Part shown: one piece after another, positions 22,178-30,617 of the stretch
Layout of the letters: the number at the start of each line of letters is the position of its first letter
How positions within the stretch are numbered: position 1 is the first letter of the stretch
Virus record (IMG/VR): IMGVR_UViG_3300050821_002611
Coordinates: 1-35,456 of that record
Origin: a virus
Strand: one strand, 5' to 3'
DNA: 35,456 nt
Position numbers and translations under genes: made by a program
The notes under the pieces: generated by a model
The model's input: the letters and a program-made list of their open reading frames with translations, nothing else
The model's database searches: none
Told to the model about the DNA's origin: nothing

Positions 22178-22653
22178 GTACAGAAATGATAGAAATTAAA
22201 GTTACCGGCTTCAAAGAGGCCGTGGCGGAATTGTACCAACTACCGGACGCGGTTAAGGAAATCATTACCGTATCAATGAAGGACGCGATACAGGCTGTGC
22301 AGGAAGCGGCCAAGAACCGCGTGCCCGTGCTTCACGGGATACTAAAGGAAGGTATCATTACGTCAGTGCGCAGACTGTCCAACGGCGACTATCAGGGCAA
22401 GATTGGTATTGATACCGGGCTTAAAGTCAGCGTGGGCCTGCGCACGCGCGGCAAGCAGGTGGGGGAAGTCATTTACGAAAATCCCGTGCGCTACGCGGCG
22501 TTTGTCGAGTTTGGTTCGTCCCACGCCCAAGCTTTCCCTTTCCTTCGTCCAGCACTTGACGCGCAATGGCAGAATGCCGTTACGCGCTTCGCCAACAACA
22601 TGATTGAAGCTCTGGACAGCTTCTACGGCACGGGACGGGCCACGCTGGAATGA
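22174..22653 (+). CDS. HK97 gp10-like tail completion protein, 159 aa
   Basis: The pattern MIEIKVTGFKEAVAELYQLP, AAKNRVPVLHGILKEGI, and a C-terminal section with NPVRYAAFVEFGSSHAQAFP, FLRPALDAQ matches the HK97_gp10 family. These proteins connect the neck with the tail. The gene is coupled by ATGA to its upstream neighbour and to the next. Confidence 0.85.
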   Translation: MSTEMIEIKVTGFKEAVAELYQLPDAVKEIITVSMKDAIQAVQEAAKNRVPVLHGILKEGIITSVRRLSNGDYQGKIGIDTGLKVSVGLRTRGKQVGEVIYENPVRYAAFVEFGSSHAQAFPFLRPALDAQWQNAVTRFANNMIEALDSFYGTGRATLE

Positions 22654-23060
22654 GCGCCCTAGCAGACCTTCAACAGTTCATTATCGCCGCGCCGGCCTTG
22701 GCCGCAGTGGTCAAGGATCGTGTGTACCCGTTATTGGCAGAGCCCGGCGACGTGCTGCCGTTCATTGTGTACACAAAGGTTTCAGACACGAGTATTGAAA
22801 CCCACGACGGCGCCAGCGGGTTGGATTCGATCCATGTACAATTTTCTTGCTACGCCAAATCGTACGAAGCAGCGGACACGCTGCGCGGTTTGTTAAAAAC
22901 GCTGTTGCAAGGCTATACGGGCACGCTTACACCGGGTACGACCTTTGTGGGCAATATCAGTTACGTTACGGGGCGGGAAACGTTTGAGTCTACAACCCGT
23001 GTGTACTGTTCAATGATAGAGTTTACAGTTTGGCACAGTCTCTCAACCACTAATCCATAA
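22650..23060 (+). CDS. tail terminator/completion protein (DUF3168-like), 136 aa
   Basis: Helical start (ADLQQFIIAAPALAAVVKDR), then VYPLLAEPGDVLPFIVYTKV, SGLDSIHVQFSCYAKSYEAA and DTLRGLLKTLLQG. This is the characteristic order of DUF3168 proteins, which cap the tail tube next to the head. Location between the gp10-like gene and the tail tube gene supports this. Confidence 0.8.
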   Translation: MSALADLQQFIIAAPALAAVVKDRVYPLLAEPGDVLPFIVYTKVSDTSIETHDGASGLDSIHVQFSCYAKSYEAADTLRGLLKTLLQGYTGTLTPGTTFVGNISYVTGRETFESTTRVYCSMIEFTVWHSLSTTNP

Positions 23061-23066
23061 ACCAAC

Positions 23067-23498
23067 ATGAGTACAGCAGCACAAATCGCAAAAGGTACAG
23101 TTCTGAAAATCGGCAACGGCGCTTCGCCCGAAGTCTTTACCGCAATCGCGGAAGTACAAAACATTGTCGGCCCCGGCTATTCGCAGGCGTCCGTCGAAGT
23201 CACCAGCCACGATTCGCCCAGCTTCTTTGCTGAGTTCATCGCGGGCAAACGCGAGGCCGGGGAAGTCACCATTGACGGCAATTACCTGCCGGGCAATACG
23301 CAGCATACGCAACTGCGCACTGATCTGGAAAGCGGCAATCTGCGCAATTTCCAGCTTGTGCGTTCTGACACCGGATTGGAAACGGTCGCACTTTCCGGTT
23401 ACGTGACGAAGTACGAACCCACGCAGGACTTTTCAAAGCAGTTCACCTTCAAAGCCACGATCAAAATTACCGGCAAGCCCACGTACAGCGGTAACTAA
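23067..23498 (+). CDS. major tail tube protein, 143 aa
   Basis: The beta-rich sequence (TVLKIGNGASPEVFTAIAEV, QNIVGPGYSQASVEVTSHDS, EAGEVTIDGNYLPGN, and a final strand FTFKATIKITGKP) fits the lambda gpV-like/Phage_tail_3 family, whose hexamer rings stack into the tail tube. It lies between the tail terminator and the chaperone genes, the canonical place. The ATG follows ATAAACCAAC. Confidence 0.85.
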   Translation: MSTAAQIAKGTVLKIGNGASPEVFTAIAEVQNIVGPGYSQASVEVTSHDSPSFFAEFIAGKREAGEVTIDGNYLPGNTQHTQLRTDLESGNLRNFQLVRSDTGLETVALSGYVTKYEPTQDFSKQFTFKATIKITGKPTYSGN

Positions 23499-23524
23499 AC
23501 CCAACGTCAGCAACCTGTCCAACC

Positions 23525-23863
23525 ATGCAAAAACAAACAGTACCAATCGAACTAGGCGGCAAGACCCGTCAACTGCGCCTAGATTACAACGGCTTCTGTG
23601 CGCTTGAATCCGCACTGCCCGGCGCCAACGCGTTCGATCCAGCCTTTTGGGCTGACCTGACGCCCAACAAACTGCGCGTACTGCTGTGGGCAGCACTGCG
23701 GCATGAGGACAAGACCTTGGACGTAAACGCCGTGGGTGACTTAATCGAATTGGACAGGTTCCAAGAAATTGTTGACGCCGTGGCCAAGAGTTACGAACTG
23801 GCCATGCCGCCTGCGCCCAAAAAGAAAACAGCGGACGGAGCCCCGCCCGTTGAACAACGTTAA
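23525..23863 (+). CDS. tail assembly chaperone (gpG-like), 112 aa
   Basis: The N-terminal part (PIELGGKTRQLRLDYNGFCA, LESALPGANAF) and LRVLLWAALRHEDKTLDVNA resemble the tail assembly chaperones of GTA- and HK97-type siphophages. These proteins coat the tape measure before the tube polymerises. The C-terminus is Lys/Pro-rich and probably disordered. Position directly before the second chaperone part and the tape measure supports the call. Stop TAA at 23861-23863. Confidence 0.75.
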   Translation: MQKQTVPIELGGKTRQLRLDYNGFCALESALPGANAFDPAFWADLTPNKLRVLLWAALRHEDKTLDVNAVGDLIELDRFQEIVDAVAKSYELAMPPAPKKKTADGAPPVEQR

Positions 23864-23866
23864 TGC

Positions 23867-24196
23867 GTGTCAGAAACCTTACAGGCCGATTGGGCTTTCG
23901 CCGTGGTACGGTTGGGTTTGTCAGACGAAGAGTTTGGCACCCTGACCCGCCGAGAACTATTTGTACTAGGCCATGAGTACGAAAAGTTGCAGGAATGGAA
24001 AATAGAACTGGCCAGCAGACAGACCGCCCGCCTAATCGCAGCTTTTGCCAATATCCACCGTGACAAAAAACAGCATCCCAACCCGTATAGTGAAGACGAA
24101 TTTATGCCCAAGCCTAGGCAGACAGAACCCCAGCCGTGGGCAGAGCAGCTTTCGATCTTCGTAGCAATGGGCATGGAAATGCCCGGTAAAAACTAA
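23867..24196 (+). CDS. tail assembly chaperone C-terminal part (gpT-like), 109 aa
   Basis: It starts at GTG 23867 (VSETLQADWAFAVVRLGLSD); the sequence LGLSDEEFGTLTRRELFVLG followed by a helical half is typical of the second chaperone protein encoded before the tape measure. It is in the same frame as the preceding chaperone, separated by TAA and TGC, so no frameshift can join them; readthrough of TAA would. There is no ATG at the start of this frame. The TAA at 24194-24196 overlaps the tape measure ATG. Confidence 0.7.
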   Translation: MSETLQADWAFAVVRLGLSDEEFGTLTRRELFVLGHEYEKLQEWKIELASRQTARLIAAFANIHRDKKQHPNPYSEDEFMPKPRQTEPQPWAEQLSIFVAMGMEMPGKN

Positions 24197-26196
24197 TGGC
24201 GTCAATCGGCACAGTATTCGTTGATTTCATCGCCCGCACCGGGTCGCTGACTAGCGGAGCCAATCAGGCAGCCGGCAGCGTTGAATCTGCCGGCATGCGC
24301 ATGGAAGGGGCCGCAACGATGGCCCTTGGCCTTTCCCGGTCGCTTATCGCGCTGGCGGGCTCCGTGGCGGGTGTTATGTCAATTCGTGAGCTGGCCAGCG
24401 TCATTGAAGCCGCAGACGCCCGCATGTTGAAGCTGGGGGTGACTAGTCAGGCGCTGGGCATGAGTGTCACCAGTTTGCAGGCATGGGACATGGCGGCAGC
24501 CAAGGTTGGTGTCAGTACGGCCACGATTGACACGGCCATGCAGCGTTTTGAACAGCGGCTGGGGCAGGCTGGGGCCAACGGTGTTACTAAGGCCAACGCT
24601 GACTTGAAAAAGCTTGGTGTCACTATTCAGCAGTTGCAGGACATGCCGCAAGGCGAGGCGTTCACGATACTTGCGCAGAAGATTTCCACACTGCAAAACC
24701 CGGCTGAACGCGCGCGGGTGACGATGGAACTTTTTGGCCGAAGCGGTTTGCAGCTCTTGCCGCTGTTCGCACAGGGCGCCGCAGGCATTAGTCAGGCCAA
24801 GGATCAGATTGAAGGCATGGGGGCGGCGCTGTCGCGCATGGACGTGTCCAAAATCGCCGTGGCCAACGCGTCCTTGGTTGAGGCAAAGACCGCGTGGGAA
24901 GGCGTTGAGAACAGCCTTGCGCTGGCCGTGGCGCCTCTGTTGTCCGGGCTGGCTGACAAGTTCGTTGACCTTGTGGGCAAGCAGGACGGATTTCGCAGCG
25001 GCTTTCAGCGTCTGACGGACAACATTGTGCAGGGCGCGGCTTGGATAGCCGATGCCTTCCGCATGATAAAGGCGTTTGCTTTGGAAACGTGGGCTGGGTT
25101 TGAGCTTGGCGGCGCTATTGCATACAAATCGCTGCAAGGTTTGGTATTCATACTAAATCTAGTACTGCAAGGTCTGGACGGTTTGGCCAATGGCGCTATT
25201 TACGTTTGGAACGCCCTGACCAAAGGCGTTGAACTGTTCGCGGTAGGCGCGTCTGTCGCGTTTGATAAGCTGGTGTACTTGGCGCTGGCCGGGCTAAGCA
25301 AGCTGGCGCAGGCAGTCAGCAGCGTCTTTCACGTCAGCCTTGACGGCATCCAATCTTCACTGACGCAGTGGACGCACGCCGTTGTGGAAGATAGTACAAC
25401 GCAGCAGGCCAAGTTGAAGGCGATTTGGGAAGCGCCGATTAAGGCGGGCACGATCAGCGCCAACCTTGACGGTGTACAGAACGCTATGGGCGACATGGCG
25501 CAGCAGTCACTGGACAACGCCAAGAAGACGATGGAACAGGCCAACGCGCTACTGGCCACGCCGCCGCCAAGCGCAGGCATTAACCAGTGGTGGGATAACG
25601 TCAAAGCCAAGGTCAACGCGGCTTCGCAGGCCATGACTGATCTAGCCAACAAGTCCGTTGGCGTCACGTCACCCCAGCTTCAAAAAGCCGCCATTGATTT
25701 TTCAAAGGTCTGGACGAAGGCCGGCGACGGCATTGCGCAAAACCTAGCTGACTTAATGGTGACGGGCAAGGCCAACTTCAAAGAGCTGGCTGCGTCTATT
25801 ATTGAGGACATGATTAAGATGATGATTGAAGCCGAGATCATAAAACCGATCATGGCGTTCCTTGGCGGCACCAGTATGGGCGCTTCGCTGGGCTTTGGCG
25901 GTGCGATGGCCACGGGTGGCCCGGTCAGCGCCAACACGCCATACCTCGTGGGCGAGCAAGGGCCGGAAATGTTCACGCCAAGTTCAAGCGGTAGTATCAT
26001 TCCCAATACGGCCCTTGGCGGCATGGGTGGCGGCGGTACACAAAACAATTTCCATTTCGCACCTAGTTTCGCCAACGGCGTGACGAAGCAAGACCTTGCT
26101 TCCATGATGCCCAATTTTATGATGCAGGCCCGGCAGAGCGTGGTGGATGCAATCCGCCGTGGCGGGCCGTATCAACAAGCCGTATCAGGCGCTTAA
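24196..26196 (+). CDS. tail tape measure protein, 666 aa
   Basis: The N-terminus and long helical middle (residues about 20-280) are typical, with hydrophobic segments around residues 290-400 (GLVFILNLVLQGLDGLANGA, LVYLALAGLSKLAQAVSSVF). The C-terminal signature AMATGGPVSANTPYLVGEQG, followed by PEMFTPSSSGSIIPN, is shared by many tape measure proteins. It fixes tail length and is injected with the DNA. At about 1.5 Angstrom per residue, 666 residues predict a tail near 100 nm (inference). Confidence 0.95.
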   Translation: MASIGTVFVDFIARTGSLTSGANQAAGSVESAGMRMEGAATMALGLSRSLIALAGSVAGVMSIRELASVIEAADARMLKLGVTSQALGMSVTSLQAWDMAAAKVGVSTATIDTAMQRFEQRLGQAGANGVTKANADLKKLGVTIQQLQDMPQGEAFTILAQKISTLQNPAERARVTMELFGRSGLQLLPLFAQGAAGISQAKDQIEGMGAALSRMDVSKIAVANASLVEAKTAWEGVENSLALAVAPLLSGLADKFVDLVGKQDGFRSGFQRLTDNIVQGAAWIADAFRMIKAFALETWAGFELGGAIAYKSLQGLVFILNLVLQGLDGLANGAIYVWNALTKGVELFAVGASVAFDKLVYLALAGLSKLAQAVSSVFHVSLDGIQSSLTQWTHAVVEDSTTQQAKLKAIWEAPIKAGTISANLDGVQNAMGDMAQQSLDNAKKTMEQANALLATPPPSAGINQWWDNVKAKVNAASQAMTDLANKSVGVTSPQLQKAAIDFSKVWTKAGDGIAQNLADLMVTGKANFKELAASIIEDMIKMMIEAEIIKPIMAFLGGTSMGASLGFGGAMATGGPVSANTPYLVGEQGPEMFTPSSSGSIIPNTALGGMGGGGTQNNFHFAPSFANGVTKQDLASMMPNFMMQARQSVVDAIRRGGPYQQAVSGA

Positions 26197-26200
26197 CACC

Positions 26201-26824
26201 ATGCCCATTACCTACCCTATCACCCTGCCCACTGACTTTGTATCAATGGAAATCAGCTTCGTTGGTGAAAACGTCGTGGGCGTGTGGGTATCGCCACAGA
26301 GCTTACAAAGCCAGTTCTACGAATTTCCCGGCAAGCGTTGGCGCTGCAATATAAAAGTTCCGCCACTAAAGACGGTGGACGCGGCAGAACGCGTTGTGGG
26401 CGCGTTCCTGTCCCTCAACGGGCGGCTTGGATCGTTCTACCTCAACGACACGTCAAAGCGCGTGGCATCCGGCGTGGCGACGGGTGCGCCGCAGGTCAGC
26501 GGGATACAGACGGCTGGTTCAATGGACTTGAACACCAAGGGCTGGACGCCAGGCGTAAATCAGATACTCAAGGCCGGCGATTGGGTGCAGGTGGGTATAG
26601 GCGCGTCCATGCGGCTTCACAAGGTGCTGGCCGATGCCAACAGCAACGGCACGGGCAACGCCACGTTGAGTGTGTGGCCTCGCCTGCGCAGCGCCTACGC
26701 TGACGGCACCCTGATTATCACCACCAACGCCAGCGGCGTCTTCACAATGGACAATGACTTTACGTGGTCAATTGACCTTGCCCGCACGTACGGTATCGCC
26801 ATTGCGGCCACTGAACTAGTATAA
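26201..26824 (+). CDS. distal tail/minor tail protein, 207 aa
   Basis: The pattern MPITYPITLPTDFVSMEISF, VGVWVSPQSLQSQFYEFPGK, AFLSLNGRLGSFYLND, and TKGWTPGVNQILKAGDWVQV, ending GVFTMDNDFTWSIDLARTYG, belongs to a common siphophage protein encoded just after the tape measure. It is generally annotated as a distal or minor tail component. The ATG at 26201 is chosen over an upstream frame overlapping the tape measure gene. Confidence 0.8.
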   Translation: MPITYPITLPTDFVSMEISFVGENVVGVWVSPQSLQSQFYEFPGKRWRCNIKVPPLKTVDAAERVVGAFLSLNGRLGSFYLNDTSKRVASGVATGAPQVSGIQTAGSMDLNTKGWTPGVNQILKAGDWVQVGIGASMRLHKVLADANSNGTGNATLSVWPRLRSAYADGTLIITTNASGVFTMDNDFTWSIDLARTYGIAIAATELV

Positions 26825-26825
26825 C

Positions 26826-27443
26826 ATGGCACGGCCCCTAACATCGGCAATGTCGTCCGCGATAATGGCGCAGACCGTGCGTTTGGCCGTGCTATGCGAA
26901 ATGGATTTCCGGAGCGCCCCGCTGTTCGTGTGGACAGGCCCATACACGCTGACGTGGCAGGGCAACGATTTTCTTGGCACGGGTACGCTGGCCAACGTGA
27001 GCAAGATTGCCGAAATGTCAGACGGCAGCGCGCAGGGAATTTCCCTAAGCATGAGCAACGTGCCCGCCAGCATCCTTGCCGCTGCGTTGGATGAAAACTA
27101 CCAAGGCCAGGCGGTCAAGCTATGGCTGGCCTGCTTTGACGCCAACTGGTCGCTGCTGGACGATCCGTACATGATTTTTAAAGGGTTAATGGACGTTATG
27201 ACGGTGCAGGACGGCAACCCAACCGGCGCTGTGTCCATTACGGCAGAAAGCCGCATGATTGAACTTAACCGCCCGCGCATTCGCCGGTACACGGCCAATG
27301 ATCAGGCCATTGATTTTCCCAACGATCAGGGCTTTGACTTCGTGGACGGCATCCAATTGGTACAGGTTTATTGGGGCAACCCCAACGGGCCAAGCGCACA
27401 GTTGCCCGGCAGCGGCGCACAAATTCAAAACATAACATCGTGA
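26826..27443 (+). CDS. minor tail protein (DUF2163-like), 205 aa
   Basis: Start MARPLTSAMSSAIMAQTVRL, then FVWTGPYTLTWQGNDFLGTG, SLSMSNVPASIL and NRPRIRRYTANDQAIDFPND, QGFDFVDGIQ. This order is typical of tail-tip proteins that precede the NlpC-like and hub genes in lambda-like and gene-transfer-agent tails. The first frame residue ATG lies one base after the previous TAA. Its TGA overlaps the next GTG (GTGA). Confidence 0.75.
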   Translation: MARPLTSAMSSAIMAQTVRLAVLCEMDFRSAPLFVWTGPYTLTWQGNDFLGTGTLANVSKIAEMSDGSAQGISLSMSNVPASILAAALDENYQGQAVKLWLACFDANWSLLDDPYMIFKGLMDVMTVQDGNPTGAVSITAESRMIELNRPRIRRYTANDQAIDFPNDQGFDFVDGIQLVQVYWGNPNGPSAQLPGSGAQIQNITS

Positions 27444-27868
27444 AAAGGCACGCAGACTGGCAAAGCAGATTCAACCGCTTCATTGAAAGCCGGCGTTTCA
27501 CCCCATTCCAGTGGGGCGTCAATGACTGCTGCCTATTTGCCTGCGATGCCGCCAAGACTGTGCTGCTGTCTGATTACGACTTTGCGGAAGGCATCCGTGG
27601 CACGTACACCACCGCCGTGGGCGCAATGCGGGCCTTTCGCCGGCTGGGTGCGAATAACGTTGAAGAGCTGGCCGCATTGTACGAATGCACGTTGATGCGC
27701 CGCATTGATCCGGCTATTGCCTGCCGTGCGGACATTCTCGTTTGCAAAGAAACGGCCAACGGAATGCCAGCCCTTGGTGCCTGCATAGGCGAGGTGGGCG
27801 CGTTTGTCGGCCCGCAAGGGCTTGTATTTTATCCACGGCGAAACTGCATTGCCGCCTACCATATCTAG
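27440..27868 (+). CDS. NlpC/P60-like tail peptidase (DUF6950-like), GTG start, 142 aa
   Basis: GTG at 27440 overlaps the upstream stop; the product begins VKRHADWQSRFNRFIESRRF. The motif TPFQWGVNDCCLFACDA contains the catalytic-type Cys of NlpC/P60-like phage proteins, and a later ALGACIGEVGAFVGPQGLVF has the layout where a His is usual, although a clear His there is missing. It lies between minor tail and hub genes, so it is probably the tail-tip cell-wall peptidase, which can help penetration. It is the only candidate peptidoglycan enzyme seen. Stop is TAG. Confidence 0.75.
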   Translation: MKRHADWQSRFNRFIESRRFTPFQWGVNDCCLFACDAAKTVLLSDYDFAEGIRGTYTTAVGAMRAFRRLGANNVEELAALYECTLMRRIDPAIACRADILVCKETANGMPALGACIGEVGAFVGPQGLVFYPRRNCIAAYHI

Positions 27869-27870
27869 CC

Positions 27871-30375
27871 ATGCCTGTTGTACTGATACCCTACCTTGTC
27901 GCCATTGGCTTGACCGCCACGGAAGCCGCCATTGTGGCGGATATTATCGTTATGGCGGCGCTGGTCTGCGCGGAAAAGTTGCTAATGCCAAAGCAAAAGG
28001 CGGCGGCAGGATCAGCCAATTACCCCAGCCAGCAAATGGTTAAAAACTCCATTTCCACGCGGGCGATTGCGTACGGCAACACCGTTGTGCCAGGCGTCAT
28101 TGTGTACATGCAGACAACCGGAAATCAAAATCAATACTTTGACATTGTTACTGTACACACTCCGCACGAGATTGATTCGTATAGTGAGTTTGACGTTGAC
28201 AACTTCCGTCTGCAATTTCCTGCCGGTGGCAACACGGCCAACGGTGAGTTTGATCTTAACACTGGGGTATTCACTTCACGGTACAACGGTTTGGTTGCCG
28301 TGTACCCTCACCTTGGCGTACCAGATGATACAGCGGATGGAACGTTGATAAGTAACAGTGCGGGCGCGTGGAACGTCAACTGCACGCTTAGCGGGTGCGC
28401 CTACGTGTACTGGCGCTTGACTTACGAACAGAATGCCTTTTCCGGTGGCGTGCCCAACCTTGGTGTTGTGCTCAACGGCAAGCCCGTGTACGATCCGCGA
28501 AGCAATAGTGTTGGCTGGTCAGACAATGCAGGGCTGTGCGTGCTCGATTACATGATGGACACAACTTACGGGTTTCGTACGGCACTGGCAGAGTTTGACA
28601 GCGGGTACTTAATGACGGCAATCAACGATTGCGACGACGATATACTGTTGAACGGCGGCGGCTCAGAGAAGCGGTACACAATTAATGGCGTGATAGATTC
28701 AGCCAGCTCGCCGGGTCAGAACCTTGACGCTATGCTGGGTGCAATGGCCGGTCAGTGTCCGTGGGTGGGCGGCTTTTTTTACCTCCGCGCGGGTACGTGG
28801 CAAGTACCTGCCGGCACGCCATTGACGGAAGTTGACCTGCGCAAGATGCCCACTCTCAGTACAAAAATGTCAATGCGGGACACAATCAATTCAGGCAAGG
28901 GCACGTATCTTGATCCCAACTCACGCTGGCAGGCTACTGACTTCCCGGTGTACCAAAACAGCGCGTACATTTCAGACGATAACAACGTAATTTATTGGGG
29001 GGATTTGCAGTTTGCCTTGACCACAAGCCCGGCACGTGCGCAGCGTTTGGCTAAGATATTTGTTGAGCGGACGCGCGCAGGCCAGGTTACGTTGAAGATG
29101 CCCTGCAAACTAACGGCGCTTCGCTTCCAGTGCGGTGACAACATACTGGTTACGTTGGATCGTTTTGGGTACACCAACCAGTACTTTGAGGTGACGGGCT
29201 TTGAGTTCGTTTCAGAAAAGGACGAACAGCAGATACCGTGCATTGGCATTGACCTGACGTTGCGCGGCACTGCGCAAGAGGCGTTTGAATGGAACAGCGG
29301 AGAAGAGGTGCCCTACGAACCTTCGCCAGTGTCCACACTGCCTAATCCTTTTATCATACTGAACCCTACCAACCTTGTTTTAACCAGTAATAGTACAACA
29401 GTGGTGGTGGCGGCTGACGGTACGATTGTACCGCGTTTGCTGGTGTCGTGGACGCCTTCAACGGACGCCTTTGTGTTGTCCGGTGGCTTTTATCAGATAC
29501 AGTACCGTGTGCATGGGGTTTCCGCGTGGCTGGATTGGGACAGGGTGCCGGGTACGCAGTCTTTCGACTATATTACCAACGTTGTGTCAGGCGTGCAGTA
29601 CGACGTTAGAATACGCAGCGTAAATTCCCTGCCGCTGGCCAATCCCAACTGGCTGACTAATTCAGCCGGCACAAACATTGCAGGTGCGCCGGCAGCGCCC
29701 AGCGATGTTGTCAGCCTACAGGCAACCGCAATGCCTGTGGCCATTCGCGTTGATTGGGACAATCCCACAGACACCAACTTTGGCTACACCGTTGTGTATA
29801 TTAGTACGGTTAACGATTTCTCAACTGCAACGGTGTGGTTTATCGGCTTGTCCACTGAAACGACAATACCAAATCTTGTTAGCGGCACCACGTTGTACAT
29901 TTGGGCCAAGCCGTTTAACACGTCGGCCATTGGCGGCAACCTTGCCGGGCCGGTGGCTGCTACGGCCTTGGATGCCGTGCCGGGCGTCATTGGCGGCGGC
30001 ACGCCGGCATTACTACCGGGTACAGTTACCACTGCCGCAATTGTACCGTTTGGTGTTACCAACTCGGAAGCCGCGCAGATTGCAAGCATTAGCTTGACAC
30101 AATTCGCGCCAGTAAACTTTTGCACGGTTACTATACAAACAGTGGGTGGCGACGTTCTTGTCTTTGGACAAATTGGGGCAAGCCTACCGAACACGCCTTT
30201 GCAGCTTTTTAGAAACGGTGCGCTGATTTACTCTACGCAAGGTGCTAGTGTTGTATTTATAGACGACCCTGGGCCTGGTTTGATTACATATAATCTGCGC
30301 ATGACGCAGACTTTTTCTAATCACCCCGTAACCGTACCCGATGCGTCAATTGCATGTTTAGAGGTGCGCCGTTGA
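27871..30375 (+). CDS. tail-tip central hub protein (gpJ-like) with fibronectin-type domains, 834 aa
   Basis: The N-terminus has two hydrophobic stretches (VVLIPYLVAIGLTATEAAIV, ADIIVMAALVCAEKL). The next 500 residues match the tail hub: SIRAIAYG-like phrases such as ISTRAIAYGNTVVPGVIVYM, GVPNLGVVLNGKPVYDPRSN, ARAQRLAKIFVERTRAG and FRCGD-type elements. Two fibronectin type III-like units follow (about residues 540-715: LLVSWTPSTDAFVLSGGFYQ and IRVDWDNPTDTNFGYTVVYI), then a C-terminal head domain likely contacting receptors. It is the last gene of the rightward arm, as hub genes often are. The ATG at 27871 follows the TAG of the peptidase by two bases. Confidence 0.85.
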   Translation: MPVVLIPYLVAIGLTATEAAIVADIIVMAALVCAEKLLMPKQKAAAGSANYPSQQMVKNSISTRAIAYGNTVVPGVIVYMQTTGNQNQYFDIVTVHTPHEIDSYSEFDVDNFRLQFPAGGNTANGEFDLNTGVFTSRYNGLVAVYPHLGVPDDTADGTLISNSAGAWNVNCTLSGCAYVYWRLTYEQNAFSGGVPNLGVVLNGKPVYDPRSNSVGWSDNAGLCVLDYMMDTTYGFRTALAEFDSGYLMTAINDCDDDILLNGGGSEKRYTINGVIDSASSPGQNLDAMLGAMAGQCPWVGGFFYLRAGTWQVPAGTPLTEVDLRKMPTLSTKMSMRDTINSGKGTYLDPNSRWQATDFPVYQNSAYISDDNNVIYWGDLQFALTTSPARAQRLAKIFVERTRAGQVTLKMPCKLTALRFQCGDNILVTLDRFGYTNQYFEVTGFEFVSEKDEQQIPCIGIDLTLRGTAQEAFEWNSGEEVPYEPSPVSTLPNPFIILNPTNLVLTSNSTTVVVAADGTIVPRLLVSWTPSTDAFVLSGGFYQIQYRVHGVSAWLDWDRVPGTQSFDYITNVVSGVQYDVRIRSVNSLPLANPNWLTNSAGTNIAGAPAAPSDVVSLQATAMPVAIRVDWDNPTDTNFGYTVVYISTVNDFSTATVWFIGLSTETTIPNLVSGTTLYIWAKPFNTSAIGGNLAGPVAATALDAVPGVIGGGTPALLPGTVTTAAIVPFGVTNSEAAQIASISLTQFAPVNFCTVTIQTVGGDVLVFGQIGASLPNTPLQLFRNGALIYSTQGASVVFIDDPGPGLITYNLRMTQTFSNHPVTVPDASIACLEVRR

Positions 30376-30432
30376 AACTTTCCCTTCCGTTGTGCTGCTT
30401 GGACAGGCAGGGGTGGCGGGGGTAACGCATAG

Positions 30433-30473
30433 GGACGCCGTAGCCGGCCCCGCACAGCGGCGGTACGGCGTCC
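30433..30473. terminator. candidate bidirectional terminator hairpin
   Basis: GGACGCCGTA and TACGGCGTCC form a perfect 10-bp stem enclosing a 21-base GC-rich loop with an inner GCCG/CGGC pairing. There is no strong T-run on either side, so it would depend on factor-assisted or structure-based termination. The palindromic stem works for both strands. Confidence 0.45.
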
Positions 30474-30516
30474 ATCGTTAGGTACTTTAAGAACGCAACC
30501 TAGGGTATTGTACTGA

Positions 30517-30546
30517 TACCGTACTAACTCGGCCTTTGGTACGGTA
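30517..30546. other. inverted repeat TACCGTAC/GTACGGTA
   Basis: A perfect 8-bp inverted repeat with a 14-base loop in the convergent region, rich in GTAC. It could be a second terminator hairpin for the rightward arm or a binding site. Short flanking copies of GTACTGATACC and GATACCGC lie nearby. Confidence 0.35.
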
Positions 30547-30617
30547 GTGGTATGAAATTGATACCGCTTAAACCCGTGCTGCGCGATGGAACAATTTTTT
30601 ACCGTTTCAAGCACCAG

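Larger units (their letters stand above)
30376..30617. other. convergent intergenic region with two hairpins
   Basis: No gene is evident in these 242 bases between the convergent hub and polymerase genes. The region is G-rich at its left end. It contains a perfect 10-bp inverted repeat at 30433-30442 and 30464-30473 and an 8-bp one at 30517-30524 and 30539-30546. It probably ends both transcripts. Confidence 0.55.

Noticed and set aside
23525-24196. Minus-one frameshift joining the chaperone parts
   Set aside because: The two parts are in the same frame, so a single frameshift would leave the second frame; the AAAAAG run near 23820 is not in slippery register.
24379-25137. 252-codon antisense frame over the tape measure gene
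   Set aside because: Shadow frame with His/Arg/Gln-rich composition and no start context.
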